A stretch of DNA of 63,183 nucleotides, taken from Nitrospirota bacterium (lineage in GTDB: Bacteria > Nitrospirota > Thermodesulfovibrionia > UBA6902). The position numbers and the translations under genes were made by a program. The stretch's first letter is position 1. Every line of letters starts with the position of its first letter. The notes beneath the pieces are model-generated. The model saw nothing but the letters and a program-made list of their open reading frames with translations. It made no database searches and had not been told where the DNA came from. The stretch covers positions 1 through 63,183 of the forward strand of contig JACRHD010000029.1 in assembly GCA_016234115.1 (NCBI GenBank), written 5' to 3'. Shown piece after piece: positions 7,125-15,796 of the stretch.

Positions 7125-8857
7125 TGGACCTTGCTCTTGATAAATGGAACAAAGACTGGACCCTGCTGAGCCGTTTTTTCAGGGCCAATGAGATTGCCCG
7201 CATATCTGAAAAGCTCGGTCACCTGAAAATAGAGAACGTAGTCTTCTGCTCCTTTGAAAACCGGTTCGCCAAAAGCGGCGGCCTGGCCGCGGTGACCACG
7301 AACATCCTGCCCTTCCTGAAAGAGGTCAATAATATCCCGAATGTCGTACTGATGACCCCTTTCTATCCGAACATAATAGACAAAAGCAACCTTGGCTCCA
7401 CGGGCATTTTTTTCAGCGTCCCGTACAAGAATAAAAATATACACGCCGAATTATATGAATACACATGGAACTACAGCTTGCCCCGGGCCGGCAGACTGAA
7501 AGAATATTACCTGAAGGCCGACGGTTTCTTCGGGGCTGGAAGCAGGATGCGGGACCCTTATCTTTATAACGAAAACAACGGCCGTGTGAATGAAGAAATG
7601 ATGAGGGAATCTTCCCTCTTTTTCTGCAGGGCGGTCCCGGCGGCCCTCAACGCGCTGGGCATCCGGGAAAATATCGTATTTCACCTGCAGGAATGGCAGA
7701 CGGCCCTTCTTGCCCTGACTTCAAAGGAGGCGATGCTGGACGGCACTCTGAAGTCATGCGGCAGCGCCCAGACCATGCATAATTCATACGATTGCTTTGT
7801 CCCTTTCGAGCTCCTGACCGGGATTGCCGGCAGCTCATTGAGGCAGAAGATATCCCTGATGAATGAGACCGGTTTGACCGCATATCAGATCGGCCTTCAG
7901 GTGGTTGACGCCCCGGTCACTACCGTGAGCGAGCATTTTGCCGCCGAATTCACGTCCGACGTGCTCCAGACCGAATATTTCGCGCCGCACCTTCAGGGTA
8001 TATTCAGAAACAGCGGAGTTTACGGCGTGAATAACGGCTCGTTTACCGGCGTAGCTGCCGAATATTCCGGGCTGCAAAACGGCGCCGTCGAGGAAGTCAG
8101 GAAGATAAAGCTGAAAAAGAGAAAGGCCCTGCTGAAAGTCCTCGCGTCCTACAAGCCGAAAGAGCGTTTCGGCGAGCTTACGTATAAAGGCAAAACCATA
8201 TCGGCCCTGCCGGACAAAATACCGCTCGTTGTAATGAGCGGAAGATATGACCCTTTGCAAAAAGGCTATGACGTCCTGCTGCGGGCCGTTGAAAAATTCA
8301 GCGAAGATGAAATAAAGGTCATCATGACCCCTCTGACCGTTCGCCCTTCCGACCTCGATTACTTTTATGAAGCGGCCTGCAAATGCAGGGGCAACCTGAC
8401 GGTCCTGCCCATGAGGCTTGAAAAGGGATATCATGAATTGCAGACCGGCGCCACCTTCGGGTTGATGCCGTCCATATACGAGCCCTTCGGGGCCGCGGTG
8501 GAGTACATGGCGGGGGGCACGGTCAATATCGGCAGGGCCACGGGAGGGCTTATCGACCAGGTCGATACCGGGTGCGGTTTCCTCTTCAGGGAAGACGCTG
8601 TTTTCTCCACGCCTGAAAACATTCGGGCCTTTGCCGAATCCGGGAATATTGTACAGATGAGAAAAACAAACCCCTGGCTGCAGAGCATGGCGGACAACCT
8701 TGTCGAGGCCCTGAAAAAGGCGGTCTACGTGTACCAGTATGACCCGGACGGATATTACAAAATGGTCCTCAGGGGCTTCGGTAAAATCAAACATTTCACC
8801 TGGGACTCCAGCGCTGAAAAATATTATCGGGTCTATGAAAAGGTAACAAAGATTTGA
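7124..8857 (+). CDS. Glycogen/starch synthase-like glycosyltransferase (GT5 type)
   Basis: This probable ADP- or UDP-glucose-dependent alpha-glucan synthase extends alpha-1,4 chains in the cytosol. The 577 residues show the GT5 N-terminal nucleotide-sugar loop FAKSGGLAAVTTN (about residue 48; the K-x-G-G-L motif), a GT-B linker and the C-terminal donor-site motif SIYEPFGAAVEYMAGG (about residue 448). RATGGLIDQV follows. The protein is about 100 residues longer than E. coli GlgA and diverges in its first 35 residues, so it belongs to an unusual GT5 branch. No other glycogen genes (glgB, glgC, glgP) are near. A downstream exporter gene begins 43 bases after its stop. Confidence 0.82.
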   Translation: MDLALDKWNKDWTLLSRFFRANEIARISEKLGHLKIENVVFCSFENRFAKSGGLAAVTTNILPFLKEVNNIPNVVLMTPFYPNIIDKSNLGSTGIFFSVPYKNKNIHAELYEYTWNYSLPRAGRLKEYYLKADGFFGAGSRMRDPYLYNENNGRVNEEMMRESSLFFCRAVPAALNALGIRENIVFHLQEWQTALLALTSKEAMLDGTLKSCGSAQTMHNSYDCFVPFELLTGIAGSSLRQKISLMNETGLTAYQIGLQVVDAPVTTVSEHFAAEFTSDVLQTEYFAPHLQGIFRNSGVYGVNNGSFTGVAAEYSGLQNGAVEEVRKIKLKKRKALLKVLASYKPKERFGELTYKGKTISALPDKIPLVVMSGRYDPLQKGYDVLLRAVEKFSEDEIKVIMTPLTVRPSDLDYFYEAACKCRGNLTVLPMRLEKGYHELQTGATFGLMPSIYEPFGAAVEYMAGGTVNIGRATGGLIDQVDTGCGFLFREDAVFSTPENIRAFAESGNIVQMRKTNPWLQSMADNLVEALKKAVYVYQYDPDGYYKMVLRGFGKIKHFTWDSSAEKYYRVYEKVTKI

Positions 8858-8900
8858 TGACTTCCAGCCCGGTCACGCTGAGAGGACCCGGTCCGCGGGC

Positions 8901-9449
8901 ATGACCTCTTTCCTTACTTCCCTCGCATTCGTGGTCCTTGCGGAGATGGGCGACAAGACCCAGCTTCTGGCCATGGCCTTTGCGTGCAGATACCGGTGGC
9001 AGACCGTCATGTGGGCGGTGTTCTGGGCAACGGCCGCGAACCACCTTCTCGCGGCGGCCGCAGGGGGCTATCTCGCGGCAATTGTGCCGATGCGCTACAT
9101 CAAAGTCGCGGCCTCGGTGTCTTTTATATTATTCGGGTTATGGACCATTCGAGGGGATTCCCTCCACGGCGAGGACAAGCGGTTCAACTTCAGTCCCTTC
9201 TGGACGGTCGCGGTTGCGTTCTTCATCGCTGAAATGGGAGACAAGACCCAGCTTGCGACCATTGCGCTTGCCGTACAGTTCAAAACCATTATCACCGTGT
9301 GGATGGGAACGACCCTGGGCATGCTTGTATCAAACGCCATCGGCATAACTGCAGGAATCGTTATGGGCAGGAAACTGCCGGAGAGGCTGATTAAATGGGC
9401 AGCGGCGCTGATCTTTATCGCCTTCGGGATATTCGGCCTTTATCAGTAG
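8901..9449 (+). CDS. GDT1/UPF0016 family Mn2+/Ca2+ exporter
   Basis: This inner-membrane cation exporter belongs to the TMEM165/GDT1 family, whose bacterial members remove excess manganese or calcium. The 182 residues form six predicted helices in two homologous halves. Each half carries the family signature E-x-G-D-K-T-Q: AEMGDKTQLLA at about residue 14 and AEMGDKTQLAT at about residue 111. The second half-helix pair is separated by a polar loop (about 85-100). The ATG at 8901 has only weak upstream purines. The stop TAG is the first part of an inverted repeat shared with the convergent helicase gene. No manganese riboswitch fits in the 43-base gap upstream. Confidence 0.88.
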   Translation: MTSFLTSLAFVVLAEMGDKTQLLAMAFACRYRWQTVMWAVFWATAANHLLAAAAGGYLAAIVPMRYIKVAASVSFILFGLWTIRGDSLHGEDKRFNFSPFWTVAVAFFIAEMGDKTQLATIALAVQFKTIITVWMGTTLGMLVSNAIGITAGIVMGRKLPERLIKWAAALIFIAFGIFGLYQ

Positions 9450-9533
9450 TTAGTAGTAAGTAGCTGGTAGTTAAGGGGTAGCTTTAAGAAGCTTTTCCTT
9501 CACTACTTGCTACTAACTACTTAACTGCTAACT
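9447..9533. repeat. Inverted repeat (agtagttagtagtaag...) shared by two convergent genes
   Basis: The left arm (about 9445-9475) and right arm (about 9505-9533) are complementary versions of words like TAGTTAGTAGTAAGTAG. The TAG stops of both convergent genes (9447-9449 and 9528-9530) lie in the arms. The hairpin may act as a bidirectional terminator. Confidence 0.8.
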
Positions 9534-11105
9534 CTTTCGTCCTTCTTTCGCCTTTGTAATAAGGGGCCATCTCCCTTTCTTGGTCTTCCTGAAATGCTCC
9601 AGCACCATTTCCGCTTCGTGAAAAGGGAGCGTCACGAATGAAAACTTCTCAAGGATCTGTATCTGCCTGATCTTGTCTTCCCTGATGCCGCACTTGTCTT
9701 TAATGAAGTCCGCGAGCTTCTTCGGCGACAGGCCGTCCTTTTTTCCCTTCGCCACGAAGAGCCTCGACCTGCCCTTGAAGTCCACGGTCGCATCCTCAAT
9801 TTCGGTATAGCTCTTTGCATCCAGCTCTTCATGAAAAGAATGCTGCAGGATGGCCGCCAGCGTCTCCACGGCGTCGTTTTCCTCAAGAAGCTCCCGGGCC
9901 ATTTCGAGGTACGTCTCTGCCGGGCGGGACCTTATAATTTCCGCAAATTCAGCCTTGATCCGCTGTTTTTTTGTGTCGATGACGTCCTTCACGTTGGGGA
10001 GTTTCGCCTTGCGGATGTCCGTCTTCGCTTCCTTTCGGATGTATTGCAGCTTCCTGTACTCACCCGGAGTGATGAAGGTTATGGCGGTGCCTTCCTTGCC
10101 CGCCCTTCCCGTCCTTCCTATCCTGTGCACGTATGATTCCGGGTCCTGGGGAAGAGCGTAGTTGATCACGTGCGTGAGGTCCTGCACGTCTATGCCCCTG
10201 GCCGCCACGTCGGTGGCGACAAGTATATTCACCTTGCGCTTTTTAAACTTGCCTAATATCTTCTCCCTCTGGCCCTGCGAGAGATCGCCGTGGAGCGCGT
10301 CCGCGTCATAGCCCCTGTCGATCAGGCGGTTGGCGACCGCGTCGACATCGAGCTTGGTCCTGCAAAAGATGAGCCCGTAAAAAGCATCTTCTATATCGAT
10401 GATCCTGCTCAGGGCCTCGAACTTGTCCGCCTCGGAGACCTCAAAATAAATCTGGTCCGTCTGACTGACGGTGAGGTCCCCCTTCTGTACGCCGATGAGC
10501 TCGTATGCGCTCATGTACTTTTCGGCAATACGCATGATCTCCTTCGGCATTGTGGCTGAAAAAAGCATGGTCCGTTTACCGGCAGCAGTCTTCTCCAGTA
10601 TTTCCCTGACCTCATCAATAAAGCCCATGTTCAGCATCTCATCGGCCTCATCGAGAACAAGGTGAGATATGTTCTCCAGATTCAACGCGCGGCGCTTCAG
10701 ATGGTCGATTATCCTGCCGGGTGTGCCGACGACTATATCGACCCCTTTTTTCAGGGTCTTCAGTTGCATCTCAATAGACTGTCCTCCGTAAATCGGGACG
10801 ATGGTCATCTTCTTCTTTCCCTTCAGGGAATTGATTTCTTCCGCCACCTGTACGGCAAGCTCCCTGGTGGGAGTGAGAACAAGCGCCTGTACGCTCCCTG
10901 AATTCTCTCGCAGAAGCTCTATCATCGGCAGCCCGAACGCCGCGGTCTTGCCGGTGCCGGTCTGCGCCTGTCCTACAACGTCCTTTATTCCGGCAAGGAT
11001 CACCGGGATCGTCCTGGCCTGGATCGGCGTCGGCTCTTCATAGCCTTTACGTTTAAGTACCCTTAATGTGTCTTCGGATAATCCCAGCTCTTCAAATGAT
11101 TTCAT
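9528..11105 (-). CDS. deaD: DEAD-box ATP-dependent RNA helicase (DeaD/CsdA-like)
   Basis: This cytoplasmic RNA helicase unwinds structured RNA in ribosome assembly or mRNA turnover, often at low temperature. The 525 residues carry the Q motif (PTPIQARTIP), motif I AQTGTGKT (about 46), motif II DEAD (about 153), motif III SAT (about 184), motif VI HRIGRTGRAG (about 329), and a C-terminal DbpA-type RNA-binding domain (about 440-515). That C-terminal domain places it with DeaD/DbpA rather than RhlE. The last residue and the stop codon fall in the inverted repeat shared with the convergent exporter gene. The start is ATG at 11105. Confidence 0.93.
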   Translation of the reverse strand: MKSFEELGLSEDTLRVLKRKGYEEPTPIQARTIPVILAGIKDVVGQAQTGTGKTAAFGLPMIELLRENSGSVQALVLTPTRELAVQVAEEINSLKGKKKMTIVPIYGGQSIEMQLKTLKKGVDIVVGTPGRIIDHLKRRALNLENISHLVLDEADEMLNMGFIDEVREILEKTAAGKRTMLFSATMPKEIMRIAEKYMSAYELIGVQKGDLTVSQTDQIYFEVSEADKFEALSRIIDIEDAFYGLIFCRTKLDVDAVANRLIDRGYDADALHGDLSQGQREKILGKFKKRKVNILVATDVAARGIDVQDLTHVINYALPQDPESYVHRIGRTGRAGKEGTAITFITPGEYRKLQYIRKEAKTDIRKAKLPNVKDVIDTKKQRIKAEFAEIIRSRPAETYLEMARELLEENDAVETLAAILQHSFHEELDAKSYTEIEDATVDFKGRSRLFVAKGKKDGLSPKKLADFIKDKCGIREDKIRQIQILEKFSFVTLPFHEAEMVLEHFRKTKKGRWPLITKAKEGRKS

Positions 11106-11571
11106 CGCTTAATGTGTCCTTCCTTCAAACCATGCCGCCCGCCCGACAAGCGTCGAACTGCGCATTTATCTCTTCATTCCATTTCAACAGGGCGACCGGT
11201 TTTTAACAGGTAATAGTTGAAGATAAATTTGACGCTAATTGTAGACACTTTATCACATTCCTGCCTGTATTTTCAATGGGACAACGTTTCCAGAATCCAC
11301 CACATAACCACAGAGGTCACAGAGAAAGGATTTATTTATCCGCAGATTTCACAGATTTCACGGATTTTGTGTTTCGAGAGTCCCTCCCGAAACCGGTCCG
11401 TTCAATTCCGGGGGATGACAAGGTATGTAAACAGTAGGATTGATTTCGGGAAGGATTCCCGAAATACAGAAAGCGGGGATGCATGGATTACACACACATG
11501 GATTACACAAAGTTGCTAATTCTCCCGGCGGTATTTTAGACTAAATTTGTTTTTTCACTGAAAAAGGAAGC
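11106..11571. other. 466-bp gene-free interval with dispersed repeat words
   Basis: The interval lies between the divergent helicase and the type II secretion operon. It holds a piece of the ~150 bp dispersed repeat (about 11298-11366, words 'ccacagagg' and 'cagatttcac'). It also holds an inverted pair, TTTCGGGAAGGATTCCCGAAA (about 11445-11465). The promoters of both flanking genes should be here but none is clear. AAAAAGGAAG at 11561-11570 is the ribosome-binding site of gspG. Confidence 0.6.
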
Positions 11572-12105
11572 ATGACTGTATCATATAAGAAAATTCAAAA
11601 TTCAAGATTCAAGATTCAGGATTCAGGACCGGAAGAGTCCGCAATTTTGAATCTTGAATTTTCAATTTTGAATCCCCGCAAAGCAGGACCGGGGTTTACC
11701 TTTATCGAGGTCATGGTGGTCATGATCATCATCGCCCTCCTCGCCGCGCTCATCGCGCCCCGGCTGATCGGCAGACTGGACGAGGCGAAGGTCACCGAAG
11801 CCCGGATCCAGATAAAAAACTTCGAGACCGCGCTCAGGCTGTTTAAGGCGGACAACGGTTTTTACCCGTCCACTGAACAGGGTCTCGAAGCATTGATCAC
11901 GCAGCCCTCCACCGGTCAGGTCCCCGAACATTACAGGCCCGGAGGCTATCTGGAGAAGAAAGGCCTTCCGAAAGACCCGTGGGGCCGTGAATACATCTAT
12001 ATCTCGCCCGGGACACAGGGGGATTACGATATAGTGACCTACGGGGCGGACGGTCAACCCGGCGGAGAAAAGTATGATGCGGACATCTCGAACTATGATG
12101 ACTGA
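11572..12105 (+). CDS. gspG: Type II secretion major pseudopilin GspG
   Basis: GspG is the main subunit of the periplasmic pseudopilus that drives type II secretion. It is cut by the prepilin peptidase before the Phe of G-FTFIEVMVVM and N-methylated. The mature part has the hydrophobic helix (FTFIEVMVVMIIIALLAALI), the GspG signature GFYPSTEQGLEAL and the calcium-loop region near the C-terminus (YGADGQPGGEKYDADI). The leader is unusually long (about 40 residues) because it is translated from an inverted repeat of TTCAAGATTC words (11591-11627 with 11643-11674) followed by a CCCCGCAAAGC hairpin. The same layout precedes gspH, gspI and gspJ. AAAAAGGAAG precedes the ATG. gspG heads a tightly overlapping operon. 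Confidence 0.93.
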   Translation: MTVSYKKIQNSRFKIQDSGPEESAILNLEFSILNPRKAGPGFTFIEVMVVMIIIALLAALIAPRLIGRLDEAKVTEARIQIKNFETALRLFKADNGFYPSTEQGLEALITQPSTGQVPEHYRPGGYLEKKGLPKDPWGREYIYISPGTQGDYDIVTYGADGQPGGEKYDADISNYDD

Positions 12106-12649
12106 ACAGATTAATTCAAGATTCAAGATTCAAAATTCAACATCGGAAAATTCCTCAATTTTGAATTTTGAATTTTTAATTTTGAATTCCCGCAAAGCGG
12201 GATCGGGCTTCACCCTTTTTGAACTGGTTGTTGTCATTTTCATCATCTCGCTCACGACGGCGCTGATAATGCCGTCCTTCTGGGACACGGGAGAAAAGGC
12301 GTTAAAATCCGAGGCGAAGCGAATGAGCGGCGCTCTGAGATATATTTACGACGAGGCGGTCGGCAAAAAAATAATATACACGGTCAAAGTCGACCTGGAC
12401 GACTCCTCGTGGGGATTTGAGAGCGAAAGAGAAGCCCGTTCTTACAGCCTCGGTAATGACGTCGCGTTTAAAGACGTCATGGTCCCTTCTCACGGCGAGA
12501 TTTCCTCCGGAGAGGTAACAATCGAATTCGGGCCCCTCGGTCCGGCCGAACCGTTGACCCTGCACCTGATCAAAGACGATCTGGAATATACAGTCATGTT
12601 CAACCACATAAGCGGCAGGGCAAAGATATTTGAAGGATATGTTCTTTAA
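12074..12649 (+). CDS. gspH: Type II secretion minor pseudopilin GspH
   Basis: GspH is a minor pseudopilin of the pseudopilus. The prepilin motif is SGFTLFELVVVIFIISLTTA, with cleavage after Gly and Glu at position +5. The C-terminal domain is beta-rich, as in GspH/FimT proteins. The leader is encoded by the second copy of the TTCAAGATTC inverted repeat (12113-12140 with 12156-12188). The ATG at 12074 has GGAG six bases upstream and overlaps gspG by 32 bp. ATGs at 12095 and 12098 that overlap the gspG stop are alternatives. Assignment as GspH rather than another minor pseudopilin rests on order and size. Confidence 0.82.
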   Translation: MMRTSRTMMTEQINSRFKIQNSTSENSSILNFEFLILNSRKAGSGFTLFELVVVIFIISLTTALIMPSFWDTGEKALKSEAKRMSGALRYIYDEAVGKKIIYTVKVDLDDSSWGFESEREARSYSLGNDVAFKDVMVPSHGEISSGEVTIEFGPLGPAEPLTLHLIKDDLEYTVMFNHISGRAKIFEGYVL

Positions 12650-13091
12650 AGATTCAAGATTCAAAATTCAAGATTCAAGATTCAGGATTCAGGATTCAAG
12701 ACCGGAAAGCCTCCCCATTTTGAATCTTGAATTTTCAATTTTGAATCCCCGCGAAGCGGGCGCGGGCTTCACCCTTCTTGAAATCATGATCGCCCTTGCG
12801 ATCATCGGCATATCCCTGATGACTGTCCTTCATACGGTCAATTATCACGCGGGCATTTCTGACGCCAATACCGTCACCACGCAACTGACCCAGCTTGCCA
12901 AGGAGCAGTTGTTCAATCTTGAAGCGAACCCTGCGGCCTCCGCCGGTAATATTGAAGGGACCTCTTTTACCTACGAAAACATCGTTTCGGAGACAGGCGA
13001 GCCGGGCATTATAGAGCTTAAGACAATTGTGAAAGGTCAGGACAGGGAGATCGAGCTCAGGGAGCTTATCGCCGGAGCGGCGGTAGAATGA
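12639..13091 (+). CDS. gspI: Type II secretion minor pseudopilin GspI
   Basis: GspI is a minor pseudopilin of the tip complex with GspJ and GspK. The prepilin motif is AGFTLLEIMIALAIIGISLM, and the short mature domain (about 105 residues) fits GspI. The leader contains the third copy of the TTCAAGATTC inverted repeat (12651-12700 with 12717-12747), followed by CCCCGCGAAGCGGG. The ATG at 12639 overlaps gspH by 11 bp. A TTG nine bases earlier is also open. The gene overlaps gspJ by 4 bp (ATGA). Confidence 0.87.
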   Translation: MFFKDSRFKIQDSRFRIQDSRPESLPILNLEFSILNPREAGAGFTLLEIMIALAIIGISLMTVLHTVNYHAGISDANTVTTQLTQLAKEQLFNLEANPAASAGNIEGTSFTYENIVSETGEPGIIELKTIVKGQDREIELRELIAGAAVE

Positions 13092-13795
13092 CAAATTCAA
13101 GATTCAATATTCAAGATTCAATATCGGAAAAGTCCTCAATTTTGAATTTTGAATTTTCAATCTTGAATTCACGCGAAGCGGGGGCGGGATTTACCCTCAT
13201 CGAGGTCCTCATCAGCCTCACCCTCCTGGTCATCGTATTGGGCGCGGTTTACGGCTCATTCTTCTCGGTCCGGCGCGTCCTGGACAGGTTTGACGACGTG
13301 TCCGTTAAATATCATGAGGCCCGCACCGCGCTCGATATCATGAGGCGCGAAGTCGAAGGCGCGCTGTTAAAGAACGCCGGCGGCGGGCAGGCCGATACCC
13401 GCGTTGAAATTGCAAACAGTACGGCCTTCGTCATCAAAGACAGGGACGTATTGGGCAAGAGCGCCTCCGAGATGAGTCTGACGGCCCTCTCCTTCAGGGG
13501 CAGCTCGGTAAATGCCCTTTCATATTATGTGGAAGAAAAAGACGACAAACTGATTCTCCTGAAAAAGGAGGCCCCTCACGGTGTCCGGTCCGGAGAGTAT
13601 TCGACCGGGGTGATCGAAGGGATAGAAGGTTTCAGTGTCGAGACTTTTTTCAGGGACAGGTGGGTCAGGACATGGGACACTGCCGATACCGGCAAGCTGC
13701 CCGAGGTTGTCAGGGTGAGCATATCTTTTGAGGACAACGGCAGGACGGTAAAGCTTACGGAATACGCGCGGCCGAGGGTCGGGGGGAAGCTGTGA
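13088..13795 (+). CDS. gspJ: Type II secretion minor pseudopilin GspJ
   Basis: GspJ is a minor pseudopilin that binds GspI and GspK at the pseudopilus tip. The prepilin motif is AGFTLIEVLISLTLLVIVLG. The mature domain (about 200 residues) has the GspJ length and its C-terminal beta-sandwich character. The leader holds the fourth copy of the TTCAAGATTC inverted repeat (13092-13124 with 13137-13170), whose spacer TCGGAAAAGTCCTC is nearly the same as in gspH. ATG at 13088 overlaps the gspI stop, and the end overlaps the GTG of gspK, which shows translational coupling through the operon. Confidence 0.88.
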   Translation: MTNSRFNIQDSISEKSSILNFEFSILNSREAGAGFTLIEVLISLTLLVIVLGAVYGSFFSVRRVLDRFDDVSVKYHEARTALDIMRREVEGALLKNAGGGQADTRVEIANSTAFVIKDRDVLGKSASEMSLTALSFRGSSVNALSYYVEEKDDKLILLKKEAPHGVRSGEYSTGVIEGIEGFSVETFFRDRWVRTWDTADTGKLPEVVRVSISFEDNGRTVKLTEYARPRVGGKL

Positions 13796-14745
13796 ACATA
13801 GGGCAGAAGGCTGAAGGCAGAAGGCTGAAGGCAGAAATCGAAAATCGAAAATCAAAAATCAAAAAACAGAACGGTTCGGCCCTCATTATAACGCTCCTGA
13901 TGATAACTGTCCTTGTGGCGCTTGTGGTCGAATTTGCTTATGAAGTATATATCGACACCACGTCGCTGTCCAACTGGAGCAATGCGCAGAAGGCGTCTTT
14001 CATCGCCAAATCAGGCCAGACCATCAGCACGAAATTCATTGAAGAGGTAAAGAGGCGTCAATACACCGACATCGCGGAATTTGTCCTGCCGGTGACTGAA
14101 AATCTCGGTCCCGGCGCCACTCTCCTGCTGAAGATGGAAGACGAGAACGCGAGGTTTAATATTAACAGTATAATATACGAAAAAAACGGCGAACTTAATG
14201 AAAGGGCGCTTTCATCGTTGAAAAAGCTCTTTAAATACCTTAACATTAATCCTGACGTTGCGCTGTTTATCGCGGACTGGATAGACCCGGACGACGAGCC
14301 GAGACTGCCTTTCTCGGAAGACGGCGCGAAAAATACTTTTCTCTGGAGCACGGAAGAGCTTAAATTGATAAAAGGAGTAGACCGGGACGTGTTCGACAGG
14401 ATCAGTCCCTTCATAACAGTGTACGGAAATAATCTGATAAATATAAATACCGCGAAGCTGCCTGTCCTTGTAAGTCTGCATGAAGATATTACGGAGGCCC
14501 TTGCAGTCAGGATCATGGATTACAGAGAAAGCACCCCCTTTGAATCTACGGGCCAAATTGTCAATGTATCGGGAATGGAAAGCCTCGGGACACAGCTCCA
14601 ATGCAGCCTGCAGTGGGGTTGCTTTATCGATATAAAAAGTTCGAATATAAGGATCACGACCACGGCCACGGTCAATGAAATCACACGCAAAATTGAGAGC
14701 GTCGTGGACACCTCGAGAAAGATATACTTCTGGAGAGAAGCTTAA
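13792..14745 (+). CDS. gspK: Type II secretion pseudopilin GspK
   Basis: GspK is the largest minor pseudopilin and caps the pseudopilus tip. The prepilin-like segment NGSALIITLLMITVLVAL (residues about 27-44) lacks the usual Glu at +5, as GspK proteins do. A helical domain follows (about 100-220) and a helix-hairpin-helix-like segment (ININTAKLPVLVSL, about 222-235) typical of GspK. The start is a GTG overlapping the gspJ stop. The first 25 residues are encoded by another word repeat (cagaaggctgaagg followed by aaaatcgaaaatc, 13799-13867), so here too the leader is repeat-derived. gspL follows one base after the stop. Confidence 0.9.
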   Translation: MNIGQKAEGRRLKAEIENRKSKIKKQNGSALIITLLMITVLVALVVEFAYEVYIDTTSLSNWSNAQKASFIAKSGQTISTKFIEEVKRRQYTDIAEFVLPVTENLGPGATLLLKMEDENARFNINSIIYEKNGELNERALSSLKKLFKYLNINPDVALFIADWIDPDDEPRLPFSEDGAKNTFLWSTEELKLIKGVDRDVFDRISPFITVYGNNLININTAKLPVLVSLHEDITEALAVRIMDYRESTPFESTGQIVNVSGMESLGTQLQCSLQWGCFIDIKSSNIRITTTATVNEITRKIESVVDTSRKIYFWREA

Positions 14746-14746
14746 T

Positions 14747-15796
14747 ATGAAGTCAGGGTTCATAGACTGGACTGAAGGGCTTATCAACCTTTACGTCTTT
14801 GACGGGCAGACGCATGACGACACCCTTTCCATTGAGGTGGAAGGCGGGTTAAATTCATCATCGCTCGCGCAGCTTCTGAAACCGGGCCTCGAGCAGATAT
14901 ATATCAGCGTCCCGCATTCTTCTTTGAGCCTGCGCGAGCTGACCTTTCCTTTTTCCGACAGGACCAAGATCAACGATATTATTTCTTACGAGCTGGAAGG
15001 GCTGCTGTTGGGCGGCGTCGGCGATTACGCGATCGACCATATAATCACGGAGACCTCCGGCAGCGGGTGCAAGGCGCTGGCCGCCTGCATTGAAAAGACA
15101 AAGTTGGCGGAAATTATCGGCGTCTTTTCATCTGCCGGACTTGAGCCCAGGGTCGTCACTTCGCTCGACCTGCGTCTTGCGGCGGGCAATATCGCGCGGC
15201 TCGTCGAAGGACTGCAACACGACGGAGACGCGCGGATCAGGGCCGCCCGCGAAGAGCTCATGGCCCCTTCGATAAACCTCAGAAAGGACGAGTTTGCGTA
15301 TACCGGGGACACCGAGCGTATGAAGAAGGCCCTCCGCGTGACGGCGTCTCTTCTGTTGCTGCTCGGGCTGATATTTTGCGCCTATACGGCCCTTGAGCTC
15401 ACTGCGAGGAAAAAGGAAAACAGGGCGCTTTCAGGGGAATTGCAGAATGTTTATCGCAATGTATTTCCGGAGGACAGAAAAATTGTGGACCCGGTGAAGC
15501 AGTTCAGGGGAAACCTGAACCTTCTGAGGGAGAAAAAAGCGGTGTTCGGGGGAGTCCCCGTACTCGACATACTTAACGATATCGCCGGGCCTGGAAAGAA
15601 TAATGTCGTCCTTTACGAATTCAGCGCCGACGGAAAAAATCTTATCGTAAAGGGGACCGCTTCTTCATTCGAGGAAGTGGATTCGCTGAAAAATTCCCTG
15701 TCTGCTTCGTTTGAAGGCGTCAAGGTGACAGGCTCTGATTCCACCGCCGATAAAAAAATCAATTTCAGTATCCTGATGCAGGAGAAGAACCCGTGA
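14747..15796 (+). CDS. gspL: Type II secretion inner-membrane platform protein GspL
   Basis: GspL links the secretion ATPase to the inner-membrane platform. The 349 residues have an N-terminal actin-like cytoplasmic domain (about 1-190), one membrane helix (about 212-233, TASLLLLLGLIFCAYTALEL) and a periplasmic ferredoxin-like domain. The ATG at 14747 has GGAGAGAAG upstream and begins the conserved MKSGFIDWTEG. An ATG 72 bases upstream inside gspK is open but not favoured. The gene overlaps gspM by 4 bp. The ATPase gene gspE and the platform gene gspF are not in this window. Confidence 0.87.
   Translation: MKSGFIDWTEGLINLYVFDGQTHDDTLSIEVEGGLNSSSLAQLLKPGLEQIYISVPHSSLSLRELTFPFSDRTKINDIISYELEGLLLGGVGDYAIDHIITETSGSGCKALAACIEKTKLAEIIGVFSSAGLEPRVVTSLDLRLAAGNIARLVEGLQHDGDARIRAAREELMAPSINLRKDEFAYTGDTERMKKALRVTASLLLLLGLIFCAYTALELTARKKENRALSGELQNVYRNVFPEDRKIVDPVKQFRGNLNLLREKKAVFGGVPVLDILNDIAGPGKNNVVLYEFSADGKNLIVKGTASSFEEVDSLKNSLSASFEGVKVTGSDSTADKKINFSILMQEKNP

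Noticed and set aside
8858-8900. Manganese (yybP-ykoY) riboswitch upstream of the GDT1-type exporter
   Set aside because: The gap is only 43 bases and lacks the conserved riboswitch loops.
11217-11519. 100-codon frame upstream of gspG
   Set aside because: It consists largely of translated dispersed-repeat words and lacks a ribosome-binding site.
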